DNA of 64,000 nt from Talinum fruticosum (taxonomy: Eukaryota; Streptophyta; Magnoliopsida; Caryophyllales; Talinaceae). Each line of letters begins with the position of its first letter. The stretch's first letter is position 1. The translations under genes were made by a program, and so were the position numbers. The notes beneath the pieces are model-generated. The model was given only the letters and a program-made list of their open reading frames with translations, was not told the DNA's origin and did not search any database. Location of the stretch: positions 7,675,001 through 7,739,000 of the forward strand of contig JAITYX010000012.1 in the NCBI GenBank assembly GCA_021018815.1, read 5' to 3'. Positions 46,835-58,199 of the stretch are shown here, in pieces.

Positions 46835-47140
46835 AAAATAATAAAAATAAAAAGGAAAATCTCTAGTGCATGGTCCAATATAATAGCACAGTTTACGCAA
46901 TGGGCTGGGCAGAAAAAAAAATGGTCCAAGGAGTGGTCGAGCTGAAGAAAACAATGAAACGGGCCGGTCCAAGGTAGGGGCCGGTCCAAAATAATAAAAA
47001 TAAAAAGGAAAATCTCTAGTGCATGGTCCAATATAATAGCACAGTTTACGCAATGGGCTGGGGCAGAAAAAAATGGTCCAAGGAGTGGTCGAGCTGAAGA
47101 AAACAGATAAACGGGCTGGTCCAAGGTAGTGGCCGGTGCC
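46835..47140 (-). repeat. two 153-bp tandem repeats
   Basis: Units start AAAATAATAAAAATAAAAAGG at 46835 and 46988 and match over about 140 bp, including CAGTTTACGCAATGGGCTGG. Long minus-strand open frames here are repeat artefacts. Strand is arbitrary. Confidence 0.9.
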
Positions 47141-47279
47141 CGCCACGTGCGAAACCCCGGGTGTTGGCAATCGCTCGGTGATCGGGTTGCAGTAGGACTC
47201 TAACAACTACAGAAAACCCCTATGAATATGATCCACTTCAGTATTAAAAAGATGCCTAACTCAAAAAACCTTTTGTGAA

Positions 47280-48623
47280 CCAAACTAAGAGTATACCATA
47301 TCCTCTTCTTCCATTCAAAAAAAATGAACTTCATGATCGAGCTAACACGGTGGATGCATGAGATGAGAAATATGGATTTTCATTGGGAACAGAGTAAATC
47401 CGACCAACCTAATGAAATATTATCCAAACATGTTTACTTACGCTAAAGCCATCACTATCCCGAGACGGCAAGTGATTATTACCTGTCTAATAGGTGGATT
47501 CCTGCCGGTAGGAGCTCACGGGGACTTGGCACCAACGACACTATTGAATTTAGTTGAACAATTAGAGAATTATTATTCTCTAACTCCCGTTATAGTTACT
47601 CGAGACAATCATAGGTTTAGACCAGGTCGAAGCATATTCCGAGGAAGACTTCTTCGGGAGCCCCCTGTTGTTGCAGGTAAGCACATAATGACGAATGAGA
47701 CCAAATAGTGCGAACCGGTCAGCGGAGCCGGACACATGACAGCTGTCCGACATCGCCGACGCTGAAACACCTCCGGTTCATGCTTAAAGATTCTAAATTT
47801 CACTCCTGTTCGGTCTTTGCTTCTTTTATTTTCACTATTTTACTCCTATTAGCCCTAAAAAGATTGGACCTTGACCGTGCAAGACACTAATTTTGATTTT
47901 GCATCCGTGATGTCCAGATCTCGGTTAATGGAGCACCTAAAGTTGATTCGGACTCCTCTAAAAACTAATGCATACTTAGCGACTCACTTCGCCAGCGAAA
48001 AGAAAAGCGATGGTAGGTGATCACCCGGCTTCTTGGTGGGAGGAATACCTCAAGAATCATAGTAACGATGTAGTTTGGTACATTGTGCACTAGAAGGTGT
48101 CCTAGTTCAAAACACATACCTTACAAGCACCCTTTCATACAAACTGTTCGGACTAGAAAATAGTACTTAGTACTTCCCCGGTCGTGTGTTGCGGCGGATG
48201 GGAAGAGAGCTAATGATACCCTTATTGGATTGCATTCGGCCAGCTACCTTTGAATTGTTCAAAGGGTTTGGTAACTCTAACCGGACAAAGTCGTAGCTTC
48301 GAATACTAGATGAGCTTGCTGAAATTGTTAACACCTGCAGGCACACCCAACACTTCTATTCCTCCTTATTATCTAGAGTGGATATTAAAGTAAATCCCGA
48401 ACGGTGTAAGGCATCGAGAACCAGAGAGATGGATCTTGAAGAAGTTGTCCCTATTGTGCCCCTCTCCAAATTCACGAAACAAACCCTTGGATGGTTGAAC
48501 ACGTCCTTTGAAGAGAAACTGAAGCTAAAGAAACCGAGGAAAGGAGGGCCTGTCGAATTGAAGAACCGAAACGGTATGAAGAAGCCGAGTAAAGATGGAC
48601 TAGGGCTTAGACTCTTAGGATAG
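47280..48623 (+). pseudogene. second antisense ORF, decayed PMD-like gene
   Basis: An open frame at 47412-47708 (TTLLNLVEQLENYYSL) is followed by pieces near 48040 (WEEYLKNHSNDVVWYI) and 48190 (GRVLRRMGRELMIPLLDCIR), the latter like the ending of PMD-type domains. The last piece, 48378-48623, is rich in Lys and Pro (KLKKPRKGGP). Stops and frame changes separate them. Together with 44031-46610 this makes two same-direction ORFs opposite to the element's RT. Domain identity of the 47412 part is uncertain. Confidence 0.5.
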
Positions 48624-49062
48624 AATAAAAGAAAAGGAGGTTTAGTTTTGCCTCTTTAGAACAATGTTATTAGTGTTTTACAAGTAGTGTGCTTGCAATG
48701 ATTTCCCTTTATTAGTTATGTATTTAGGTAAGTAGTAGGCTTACCTATTATTAAAATAAAATTAAGTATTGTGCTATACTTTTATATTTTATCGCTCACC
48801 TAGAGGTAAAAATAAATGAATTGGACTGCCCAATTAGACCGCCCTTAAATTAAATAAAAGACACGAATTGATCGCCTCATTGGACCGTCCGGAAGTAAAT
48901 AAGGGAAACATCTAATCTGACAGCTTGAAAACGAATTATAGAATCAAAAGAAAGACCTCGGCCCGGCCAGCCCACTGTTGTCCAGGTGGTGGCCGGCGCC
49001 CACCATAGCTCTGGCCTGGTTGGGCCGGGCTCGACCTACTGCCTAGGGTCATGCTAGACATA
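48624..49062. other. spacer between antisense ORF and RT fragment
   Basis: AT-rich 3' flank with a GGCCCGGCCAGCCC-type GC tract near 48960. No gene seen. Confidence 0.4.
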
Positions 49063-49500
49063 ATACTTCTTCAGCCATCTTCATTTGATTATACCCAAGC
49101 ATAACCGTCAATGAACGAGAGCAAAGCATGACCCGTTGTATTATCCATAAGAAGGTTGATATGAGGCAACGGAAAATCATCTTTTGGATTGACCTTATTA
49201 AAATCTCTTAAGTCGACACCTATACAAACCCCTGTCATTTTCTTCGAATTGCAACTATATTTGCTACCCATTAAGGATAGTGAACTACCTTAATGAACCC
49301 AGACATCTAAATGCTTTTGGACCTCCTCCTTAATCTTCAAAGCCCATTCCGGTTTTATCCTCCTCAATTTCTACTTAACCGGCTTAGCATCTTCGTAAAG
49401 CGGGATTTTATATTCCGATATACTCGGGTCTATACCTGGCATGTCTTTGTAAGGAGCGAAGTAAATTGCTTCGCTCTTCCGGATCCACGGTTCTCCCGAT
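49063..49500 (-). pseudogene. Ty3/gypsy reverse transcriptase fragment (Tat/Retand type)
   Basis: Read on the minus strand: MPGIDPSISEYKIPLYEDA-like text (near 49440-49390), a RRIKPEWALKIKEEVQK-like block, then VDLRDFNKVNPKDDFPLPHI and DNTTGHALLSFIDGY (49089-49271). These are RT blocks 1-3 with the upstream linker of Tat-lineage polyproteins. The fragment stops before the catalytic YMDD block. Two frameshifts. It is in the same orientation as the Retand LTR at 38550-40063 and probably belongs to the same element. Confidence 0.85.
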
Positions 49501-50290
49501 CTTAACTTCTTAGGGTTGATTAACTAACCCGCATTAATTGTTTCTTCTATTATTAGTGAGCAACTTTCATTATCTTCCATAGATTTTATTAATTCTTTAG
49601 AGATTTCTTGTTCATCATTAGAGGCAAAACAATTAAAAGAAAGAGGAGGCAAAGAGTAAGCGAAAAGGTCCACTTTATTAAATGAAGCAACGAGTACATC
49701 GGACTCAAAACCGAAGACACGTAACTAGAAGTGATAGAATTAGGAAAGGAATTGGAAATAACGAAGGAGAAATATAAGCCCTAGTACTAGACTTAGAAAG
49801 AGGATGATCTCCTAGGCCGACAAGCAAATTCTTGGCCCTCCCGGGCATCAATCCACTTGGCATGCTTGGATCCTTCAATATCAACGTCGGTGATGAACCT
49901 GGACCGATCGAACCGTGAGTGCAACATAGCTCGTGATAGTAAAGAGACTAAATTCTCTTCTAGGTTACCCTCTTGTCCGAACATAAGACCGAAAAGATTT
50001 TTCCCAGTGAGGTTGGTCCAGTCCGGTGTGGACTATCCCTCTTTAGCAGGTAAGGTTGGGATGAAGTGGTCAAAATGAGTGTATCAGCCAAAGTATTTAC
50101 TTGGCTAACCGATAAAGCCTCATGATCAACTTTCGGGGTTGATTCAACTACGAGCAAACGATGTTTTTGTTTCATTAAGGCATTCAACTCATCAATGCTT
50201 TCAATGGTCTCTTGTGCTAATGAAGGTTTCCTAAGTCAACCATGTAAATGGGAATAGTCACAAAATGCTTTTGACCCGCCCAATGTTTCA
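49501..50290 (-). pseudogene. probable upstream pol/gag linker of the gypsy fragment
   Basis: Minus-strand frames at 49793-49984 and 49960-50187 follow on from the RT linker (acidic text such as EISKELIKSMEDNE near 49600). I do not recognise a named domain. They may be the protease-RT linker or an unrelated captured segment. Confidence 0.35.
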
Positions 50291-51294
50291 TGAAGTTCAG
50301 CCACGCAGAGCACTATTCACCGACCATCTTTGTCGTTCTCTCGTTTGGAGGGTGTCATTGAAACCCATCATATTTACGAAACTCTATGCCTAATTGCCCC
50401 GCTAATTGTCTCACATCCCTATATAATTCATTACTATTGTACTCATCTAACACAATATCATGCAGTCCATTTTTTCTTTAAAATGAACTATAAGAGTCCT
50501 ATCGTGCTTCCCACGTTGCACATATATCACAAAATTCTCCATCAAAATAAAATTACAAAATCAAGGCCTCACAAAACACCAACAATAATATCCCAAACAT
50601 ATTTAAAAACAAAAACATCACCAAACATCAGTTGATCAATTTCACGAAACCCTAACATTTTGATTTTCAAAATGAACAACTTCGTGCAAATCCACGAATT
50701 ATTCATCATAATTTCAATTAACTTCATAATTCTCATATGGGATCCTTCTAAAACACATTATTCCACCCAATCAAAACCAAAACACCCACCAATTTCATAA
50801 AACCCCTAAAATTCGAAGATGAATTTCGAAAATGAAATTTATACACCAAAAAAAAATCTCATACCATTTTCATAGTAAAATCTTCACTTGTTGCTTCACT
50901 TTAACTTTCTTCTTTGATTTCGCTTGCTATGCTTGATCAAAATAGTGATGGTTGAGATTTCGTGGTTGAAATCATCCAGGCAGATGAGAGAGAGAGTGCA
51001 AGATAGAGAGAGAGAGAAAGGCAGAGTTATAGAATGGAGGGGAGAGGAGAGAATGAAGATCGAGGAAGTTAATGAAGCTAATAAGACAAATTTAATTTTT
51101 CAATTTCACTTTAAATTTTTCATTTATTGGCGTAAAAACTAATGGGCACTATAGACATTTCACACCTCCGTTAACCCTCCGGGCCGGATTTGGACCGCCA
51201 ATATAGTTTACACCATACTTTAAGAATCATTTTTCAGAATTTTGGGTCTAAAAATAGTTAGACAAGAAGTTAAGGTACATCTACGTAGTTTTTT
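50291..51294. other. AT-rich region, no recognised gene
   Basis: A-rich on the plus strand to 50880, then a GA-rich microsatellite at 50983-51040 and T-rich sequence. The minus strand looks like a CT-rich leader but opens into no recognisable gene. Confidence 0.4.
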
Positions 51295-53450
51295 CCTAAA
51301 TCTGGGATTGACATTAAAATTTGTCCGAGAGTTCAGAAAATTCCTTGCCTCCTATTTGTAAATGATAGCCTCTTGTTTTGCAAATCCAACTTTGAAACTT
51401 GCCTCAAACTTCATAACATGTTCAATGAATTTTGTAGTTAATCGGGTCAACCGATTAATTTTCATAAATTGGCCCTTGTTTTTTTCTAAGAATGCCTCGT
51501 GCTGTAGATAGACATTATGTTTCTGCTGTCTTTAATATTCCTTATATAGACTCTTTAGGAAAATATTTTAACCGCCCGATTTTTAAAGGTCGTGCTAACA
51601 TTTTTATTTTTTCTAACCTTCTTATTATAGCAGATTCCAAGCTTCAAAACTGGAAAACTAACTCACTTTCAAAAATTAGTAGGGTGTGCTTATTCAGTCC
51701 AACCTTGAATCTTTGCCTGCCTATACTATGCACAGACTTCAAGCTTCCAAATAGCACAAATGCCTCAATTGATAGGATCAATAGGAATTTCTTTTGGAAA
51801 AATTCGCAGGCTACCTCTAGGATTCCGATGGTAGCTTGAGATAAAGTTTTTCTCCTAAGCACTCGGGGAGGCTAGGGCTTAGGAAAGTTGAGTCTATTAA
51901 CCAAGATTTTCTTTGTAAACTGATTTGGAAGTATCTCTATGATGATCACAATTTTTGGAAAAATTATGAGATCCAAGTACCCTTTATCTAATGATTTACG
52001 TGTGAGGAAACCCCGTGTTGCTCGACTCCTGGACTTGGAAATGTCTAGTTAAAGAATGAGCTCTTTTCAAAAGAGGTTTGAGATGGGTTATAAGTAATGG
52101 GAAGAAAGCAAAATTCTGGTATGATAATCGGTGCAAGCAATTATATGCTATTTAATTTCTATGATCACTCTCTACCAAATATTCTTGCACTCGGATTCTT
52201 CCAAATATTCCCGCACTCGGATTCTACAGCTTAGTGAATTCATTTCTTCTAGTAAGGAATGGGATTTGGTTTGACTTAGTTCATTTCTTCCGGCAAAGGT
52301 TTTGTCAATCTATTAAAGTTATTCATCTTCCCGCTCATGACATTGATGGTGCGGTTTGTTGGGGTTTACACAGCAGTGGAACGTTCACGACCAAGTCTCG
52401 CTACCTGGAATGCACATAATCTCCGGATTCATGTTTCTAGATGGGAGTTTTCCTGGATTTGGAATCTTAATCTGATACCTAAATTAAAAATGTTTTTATG
52501 GCAATTAGGTCATAATGCTCTTCCCACATGAACCAACCTCATTAAAAAGGTTTGAACATTTGTGTTGTTTGTCCATTGTGTTAGGTTCGGATGGAGACAA
52601 CCACTCATCTTCTACACCATTGTCCCAAGGCATTGGCTACCTAGGATTTGGCATATCGGCATAGGTGGCTTGAGGTGAATATTAGTCATTTGCAAAATCC
52701 TACGCTCGGTGAGGTCTTTATTTCCTTCGTAAGACTCAAAAATGAAACTCGGATTGTTTGAATGGTTCATCTTCTTTGGAGCATTTGGAAAAGTAGGAAT
52801 GATATTATCTTCAATAATGGTAGTTATAATATCATTTCTACGATTCTTCAAGCCGAGACTCTATGGGATGAATGGAGAGCCCAAAGCAAGGTTGATCGGG
52901 TGTCCAATACCCAATCAAGGTCCCGCTCCCGGGCCGCCAAGAGAGCAATTCAGTAGATTCCCTGGCGTAAACAACCGGGAGGCTTTGTCAAAGTTAACTT
53001 TGATGGGGCAAAGTCTCCTCCGCAATGAGCAAGAAGTTATGTGATAAGAAGTTGGGATGACAGGTTTATTCGAGCTAGCTCAGCTTATCTCAAGTCAACT
53101 TCGGTGTTGGTTGTCGAAGCTTCTACTTTGAAAAATGGTGTTAGAGTTGCAGTTCAAGATGGTACAGCTTTGATTGTTCTAGAAGGTGATAATCATACTA
53201 TTATTCAAGAAATTAAAGGAGAAATTCATGTCCCTTGGGAAATTCATACGCTTGTGCAAGATACCCATTTTTATCTAGGGAGGTGTAATCACGTCACAAT
53301 ACCGCACACGTTCCGAGAAAGAAATAGAGTAGCTGATTGGATGGCTAAACTAGGCCTTTCTATCTCTTCTTCTTTTCATTGGAGGTTTATTTTTTCGTCG
53401 TCTTTTGTCTCCATTTTAATGGAGAACAACTTAGGTATAACTCTATGAGA
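51295..53450 (+). mobile_element. 5'-truncated LINE (non-LTR retrotransposon)
   Basis: Begins inside the RT domain: FVNDSLLFCKS (the catalytic FADD block altered to FVND) near 51345. RT C-terminal text runs through 51492-51839 (INRNFFWKN) and GGLGLRKVESINQDFL near 51870-51915. A zf-RVT-like block follows (LIPKLKMFLWQLGHNALPT, 52475-52531), then an RNase H-like tail 53041-53448 (VVEASTLKNGV, VLEGDNHTIIQEIK, RERNRVADWMAKLG). Several frames and stops. The order RT, zf-RVT, RNase H is that of plant L1-type LINEs. 5' truncation is usual for this class. No clear poly(A) tail; A-rich DNA follows. Confidence 0.9.
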
Positions 53451-54800
53451 AGAACTACCTTCTAATTGTTTGTATTTACCCTCTCAAAAAAATTCAAAAT
53501 ATTACATAAAAAATAATAAATTTTATATAACAATTATATAAGTTTACCTTAGACCAAAACTGGTTATTAAAATTTATTTTACTTGGAGAGTTAAAAAATA
53601 CAAACAAAATTTTGCTAAAAAACTTTCTGTTTTATTTTTTTCATATTTTATTTTTTTTAGATAGATTTTATAAAAAAAATTACTTTTCAAAATCATGGGG
53701 AGGGACCACGGCGTCCCTGGTCCCCCGGTTCCGCCATTGTCCCCCACCCCACCCCCAACTGAACCTGACCTCCTACCCTTTTTTCCGACGAGTTCCCACC
53801 GATGCCTAACTTTGGTCCTCATCCTTAATACTCGCGCATCGCGTTATGATTTCCGGATAATTGTTCTACCCGGACTCACCGTTTATCAGTTATACAATGT
53901 TAATTGACGTAAGAACTAAGAAGCCGCCCATGATATGCGTGGTCTGGTAAAATTGTAATCTTTTTGTTGAAGCTTTCTTTTGGATTGAAAAGGACATAGG
54001 AGGAACATGAGTGCATCACGGATTTAGAACAGATGAATATAATCATGTTCTGCCCCACATAAAAGTTTTGGTTTATTCCTACAAGCCAGCCAGCTAAAAG
54101 GAACTTTTATTCTTATTTCCATTTTCAAACCTAGTGCTTTTCATGGTGTCAAGATTTTCAAAGTTATTATGATTCCAATGTGTATTTTTTTTCCTTGAAA
54201 GTTGACGTGAAACAGATGATATGCGTTGAGTACAAACTGCTCTTACTTTTTTGTTTTTCCCATCCTTTCGTTGTTTGATGTAAAACAAATAGGTTTTAAA
54301 GGGAAAAACCTTGGCCTTACTCCTTTCTCTTTTATTTTTTTTGTATATTCCGAAAATTCGACGAGGAAAGAGTTTATTCCATAATTTTATTATTTTTTAA
54401 AAATTGCTAAAATAACTAAAAGTTTTGTTTGTCTAGTATCTAACTTTATACAAATCTTCACAAGACTCTTCTACACCATTTATTTTAATACATCAATTAC
54501 AAGACTTGAAACTTGAACTCATTGATAAAAATCCTTGAGTTAAGTGACTAATTGAGTGACTAATTAAAGAACAAAAACAAAGGGGAAGAACCAAGGAAGA
54601 GTGACATCAAATTGGGAGAAAGTAGGAGGAAAGTGAATCCCACTCCAACACCTCTTTCACCATTGACCATTCTTTTGCTAAAAATCGATCGAAGGTAAGA
54701 GATTCTTATTGCCTCATTGGATGGTTCTCTTCTTGAGATAGAGGTCACTCAATGGCCATGTCACCATCCATCCCTTTATACGCTAAATAATGGTTAGGCT
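53451..54800. other. AT-rich intergenic DNA
   Basis: T-runs and A-runs (53480-53690), a C-rich patch (53700-53800) and AT-rich sequence. Short open frames only. The last few hundred bases are the likely promoter region of the metallothionein-like gene. Confidence 0.5.
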
Positions 54801-54805
54801 TCACC

Positions 54806-54813
54806 TATAAATA
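54806..54813 (+). promoter_or_regulatory. TATA box of metallothionein-like gene
   Basis: TATAAATA, 111 bp upstream of the ATG at 54917, followed by a leader ending CTCTCTTCAAC. Confidence 0.75.
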
Positions 54814-54916
54814 GCTAGCTAAGGTGCATAGATTGAAATCATAAGCTACACTGATAAAGAAGAAAACCTTTAAAGCATTTGTATCTCATTGGCATAGTAT
54901 CCTCTCTCTCTTCAAC

Positions 54917-55661
54917 ATGTCGGACAAGTGTGGAGACTGCGATTGTGCTGACAGGAGCCAGTGCATGTGAGTCATATGTTTCTTCATCTATTCATTTGCA
55001 TAATTAGGATGGATGCAAGTGAAGCATTCCACGTTGATTTTTTTTTTTTTTAATTTCTAGGATCCTCTCGTACATGGAGTGCAAGATAGGTATGTATATA
55101 GGATTGTAGCTATAAGTTCAATGTTATTACAACCTTGCCCCTCACCCTTTTCCTGACATTAGAAATGCCACAAAAGCATTGTTCCATTCCCTCGTAATTA
55201 ATGCACAATTTGTAAGAGATCTAGAACCCTTTGGGTGCCCCCATGTGACTCAAAATTTGTCTAAAAATATTGATTCAGTCGCCAAACAATAAAATTTGTA
55301 TAATAGTTGCTGATGATAAGATATATATTGATCTATAATTTCTAAATCTTTGGTAAAAGTGTCTAGCTTCTACAAATTTCTAATAGGTACAAACGATGTT
55401 AAAAAACATTGTCATACATGTACCTTGCAAGAAGACAAGAAACCAAATGGCTCAAGCTAAGATGAGGTAAGTCGACACAAATGATGCACATAATTAGATG
55501 CTCAACTAGATGTGCTTAATTGACTTCTAAAGTTCTAATGGTACTATTTATCATGATAATTTTTCAGCTACGTTGAGCCCATGGAGGTTGCTGAGAATGA
55601 TGGATGCAAATGCTGTGGACCGAGCTGTGCATGCACCACCTGCACCTGTTGCACTCACTAA
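54917..55661 (+). CDS. type 3-like metallothionein, intron-containing
   Basis: Small cysteine-rich metal-binding protein of the cytosol (binds Cu/Zn; metal homeostasis). Exon 1 (54917-54966) encodes MSDKCGDCDCADRSQC, the type 3 N-terminal Cys cluster, and ends at a GTGAGT donor. The last exon (55568-55661), after TTTTCAG, encodes YVEPMEVAENDGCKC and a C-terminal cluster ending TCTCCTH. Joined directly, the two keep frame (47 residues). Two possible middle exons with good borders, 55061-55089 and 55387-55466, total 109 nt: including both ends translation at TAA 55458-55460 instead of reaching the C-terminal cluster. Type 3 proteins are usually about 60-70 residues, so the true middle exon may carry an indel or be missed. 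The C-terminal CKCCG has one Cys more than the usual CKCG. Confidence 0.8.
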
Positions 55662-55772
55662 ACACCAAACTGTTGTAATGCCCAGCTCAAAGTATTGTAA
55701 TGCCGAGCTTACATATATTGTGGGCTAGCTAGCTACATGCTTATGTGATACTATTTAAAATGAGTTTTCTAA

Positions 55773-55778
55773 AATAAA
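55773..55778 (+). terminator. polyadenylation signal
   Basis: AATAAA (AAAATAAATAAA context) 112 bp after the metallothionein stop codon. Confidence 0.6.
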
Positions 55779-55799
55779 TAAATTCTTGTTGGTCAATCC

Positions 55800-56060
55800 C
55801 CGATCACTAAGAGATTATATACTTCTTTTTCTCTTTATAGTATACAAAACATTATATTGATGAAACAAATTTGATGCAGGATAATATTCAATCTTAATCA
55901 AACACAATATATATACATAGTATAATATCGGCCACTATATTAGGAGCGGATTCATTTGGTTATAAGGCAATATACATATCCCTTAAAAAAGAAAACAATA
56001 TACATATGACCATGATGTTGCCAAAACAATATGTACATCTATTAGCTACATCTATTAGTA
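55800..56060. other. AT-rich flank
   Basis: No gene or repeat recognised. Confidence 0.4.
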
Positions 56061-58190
56061 ATAGGTACGTACATAGGCATCAATTTTTGGCTTTGTTTTT
56101 TTTTCAGATTTTAATCAAAATAAGAAAATAAAAAAATAAAAACAAAACTAAAACACAGTAATCAAAACAGAAAAACAAACTAAAAATAAAAACAATAACT
56201 AAAATAAGAATCATATGAGCCAAAAATTCAGGTTTCTCAATTTTTCTAACCTAATTACTGTAGAAAACTAAAACAGAAAAATGTTGAAAAACAAACTGCA
56301 CATAATTAACTTCTAAAAATCGTGGAAAATTCTGTAATTTCCAAAAATTCCTCGAAAATTACCCTATACTGTAAACAGCTCTAAAAACATGGACAAATTA
56401 TCAAAACACAAAACCAAGACAAAATGGACTAAAAAATCAGAACAGAAAAGCAGAAACAAAAGTTCCGCGCAGAAATTTTCTGGACAAATTTCTCTCTGTT
56501 TTCTGTACTAGACTAAACAGCAACAACCATATATTTTTTTCTTTTCTTTTTGGACAGCAACAAAATAACTAAAACCAAAACAAAAACAAGAACTAAGACT
56601 AAAATAGACTTAACCTAAAACAACCTAGCAAAAATCAACAAACAGAAAATCAAAAACTAAAAACTAAAAAACTTAATCGGAAACTCACACTCAAACAGAA
56701 AATTCATGACTCAATTTGCAACTTAATTTCAATTATTACCATCCCCGACAACGAATCCATTTTGTTGAAGTGAAATTTAGGAGTATGGGATTTTTGTCGA
56801 ACTATAGAGATGGAACTAAATCAAAATCAGATTGCTAAACGAGACTAACGACGCTTAAAAATTAAAATTAACCTACTAACCTAAAAGCAAAACTGAAATT
56901 AAAGCTGTACTACTAACCTAAATTTTTTAACTAACGAAAATCAGACTAAATATATGAACCTATACAACTCATCAATCACCAAATCAATACTAATCAGAAA
57001 CCAATCATTCAATAATTTATAGCAATAGATATTTAATCAATGCTAAGACTAAAAATCAATAAAAGTGCAGGGATTAACGAGTTATACCAGCAATCCAAAA
57101 TTCGTAAAATTGAACTCATAATTGAACATTTGAATTCCCAGATTGGACCAATGAAATCAACAAACGGAATTCACCAACCCAAATTCGTAGAAATTGAACA
57201 ACAACATTAACTCATAAACTTGAATTCAAACTTCAAAAGAAATTAAACTAATCTAAACTAACAACTAAACTGAAACTAAAACCTAGAACTAAAATTTGAG
57301 ACCTAAACTAAAAGAAATTCAACCTAAAGCTTCGAACTTCGTGGCTCGCCGTGGCTTGCTGTCCCCCGTTCGCCGCCCCCTACTTCTGCTCGTTGTTTCA
57401 CTTTTTATAGTCCTTTTTCCAATCTGCCTTGGTTGTGGATAGAGCCCCAGAATATCAGGAAAATCGATTAGAAGGATAAGGGTAGAGAGAGAAATTGAAG
57501 CGATAGAATTTGAGACGGATAGCGTTTTGGCTGGTTTGCGTGAAGGTGGAGGCCGAAGAGGGTTTGAGTGAAGTGGGTTTCGGCTGGTTGAAGACAGGCA
57601 GAGGCCGGAGAGAGTTTGGCTGGGAAGAGGATTCGGTGGTCTTCGTTTGGCCGAGGAGGAGATAGAGAGCTTGAGGGGGCAGAAGTCTTCGGCTGGTAAC
57701 GTGAGCCTCGTGCAGCAGTTGAGGCAAGAAGGGGGAAAGATGAAGATAGACAATGCGTGGGTTAGGGTTTCGGCAAGAGAAAGAGAAAGAGAAAGAAGAG
57801 CTGGGGTTTTGGGCTGGTGAGAGGGAGGAGTTTCGTGGGTCAGCTGAGGAAAGAGACGAGAGAGAAGGAAATTGAGGGAGGGAAAAAGGGTCGCATGTAA
57901 ATGGACAACAGAGACGAGAGACTGGGCTCGGTTGGGTCAACTGTAAATGGACAATCAAATTCTTCAATTTTTCGCTGTTTTATTATTTCTCGGAATGTTT
58001 TACACTTCCTATAAAAATAAATCAAATTAAATCAAAAATTATAATTTAATAATTATTACGAAAAAATAAGATGTAAAAAGATATTATAAAATATCTTGTT
58101 TTTGAACTTAACAATGGTGTAAAAGTAATTTTATAGATATTTACGCTAGTTCAAGTACTAATTAAGTTAAAAAGAACCCGAAAATATCAA
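56061..58190 (-). mobile_element. partial minus-strand gypsy element: LTR, primer site, leader
   Basis: On the minus strand, an LTR-like block from about 58190 to 56763 ends TTCAACA and is followed by TGGATTCGTTGTCGGGGA (56742-56759). That resembles the TGGCGCCGTTGCCGGGGA Asp-tRNA primer site used by Athila-like and other gypsy elements. An AT-rich leader of A/C-poor text continues to about 56061, then the element is cut off. The CT-rich block (57340-57960) is open on the minus strand (57455-57967) but is low-complexity leader. The LTR outer boundary is not defined and no second LTR is in view. Confidence 0.55.
56742..56759 (-). other. Asp-tRNA-type primer-binding site
   Basis: TGGATTCGTTGTCGGGGA on the minus strand, a few bases downstream of a CA-ending LTR. 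Confidence 0.6.
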
Positions 58191-58199
58191 TTAAATTTT

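Noticed and set aside
46772..47206. 144-codon minus-strand frame
   Set aside because: Produced by two tandem 153-bp repeats; the protein is an internal duplicate with no known domain.
47412..47708. Possible organelle-derived gene insertion
   Set aside because: No match to plastid or mitochondrial proteins that I recognise; base composition and position fit the antisense ORF of the Retand-like element.
57455..57967. 170-codon minus-strand open frame
   Set aside because: CT-rich low-complexity leader with overlapping frames also open; adjacent to an LTR end and primer site, so better explained as retroelement leader.
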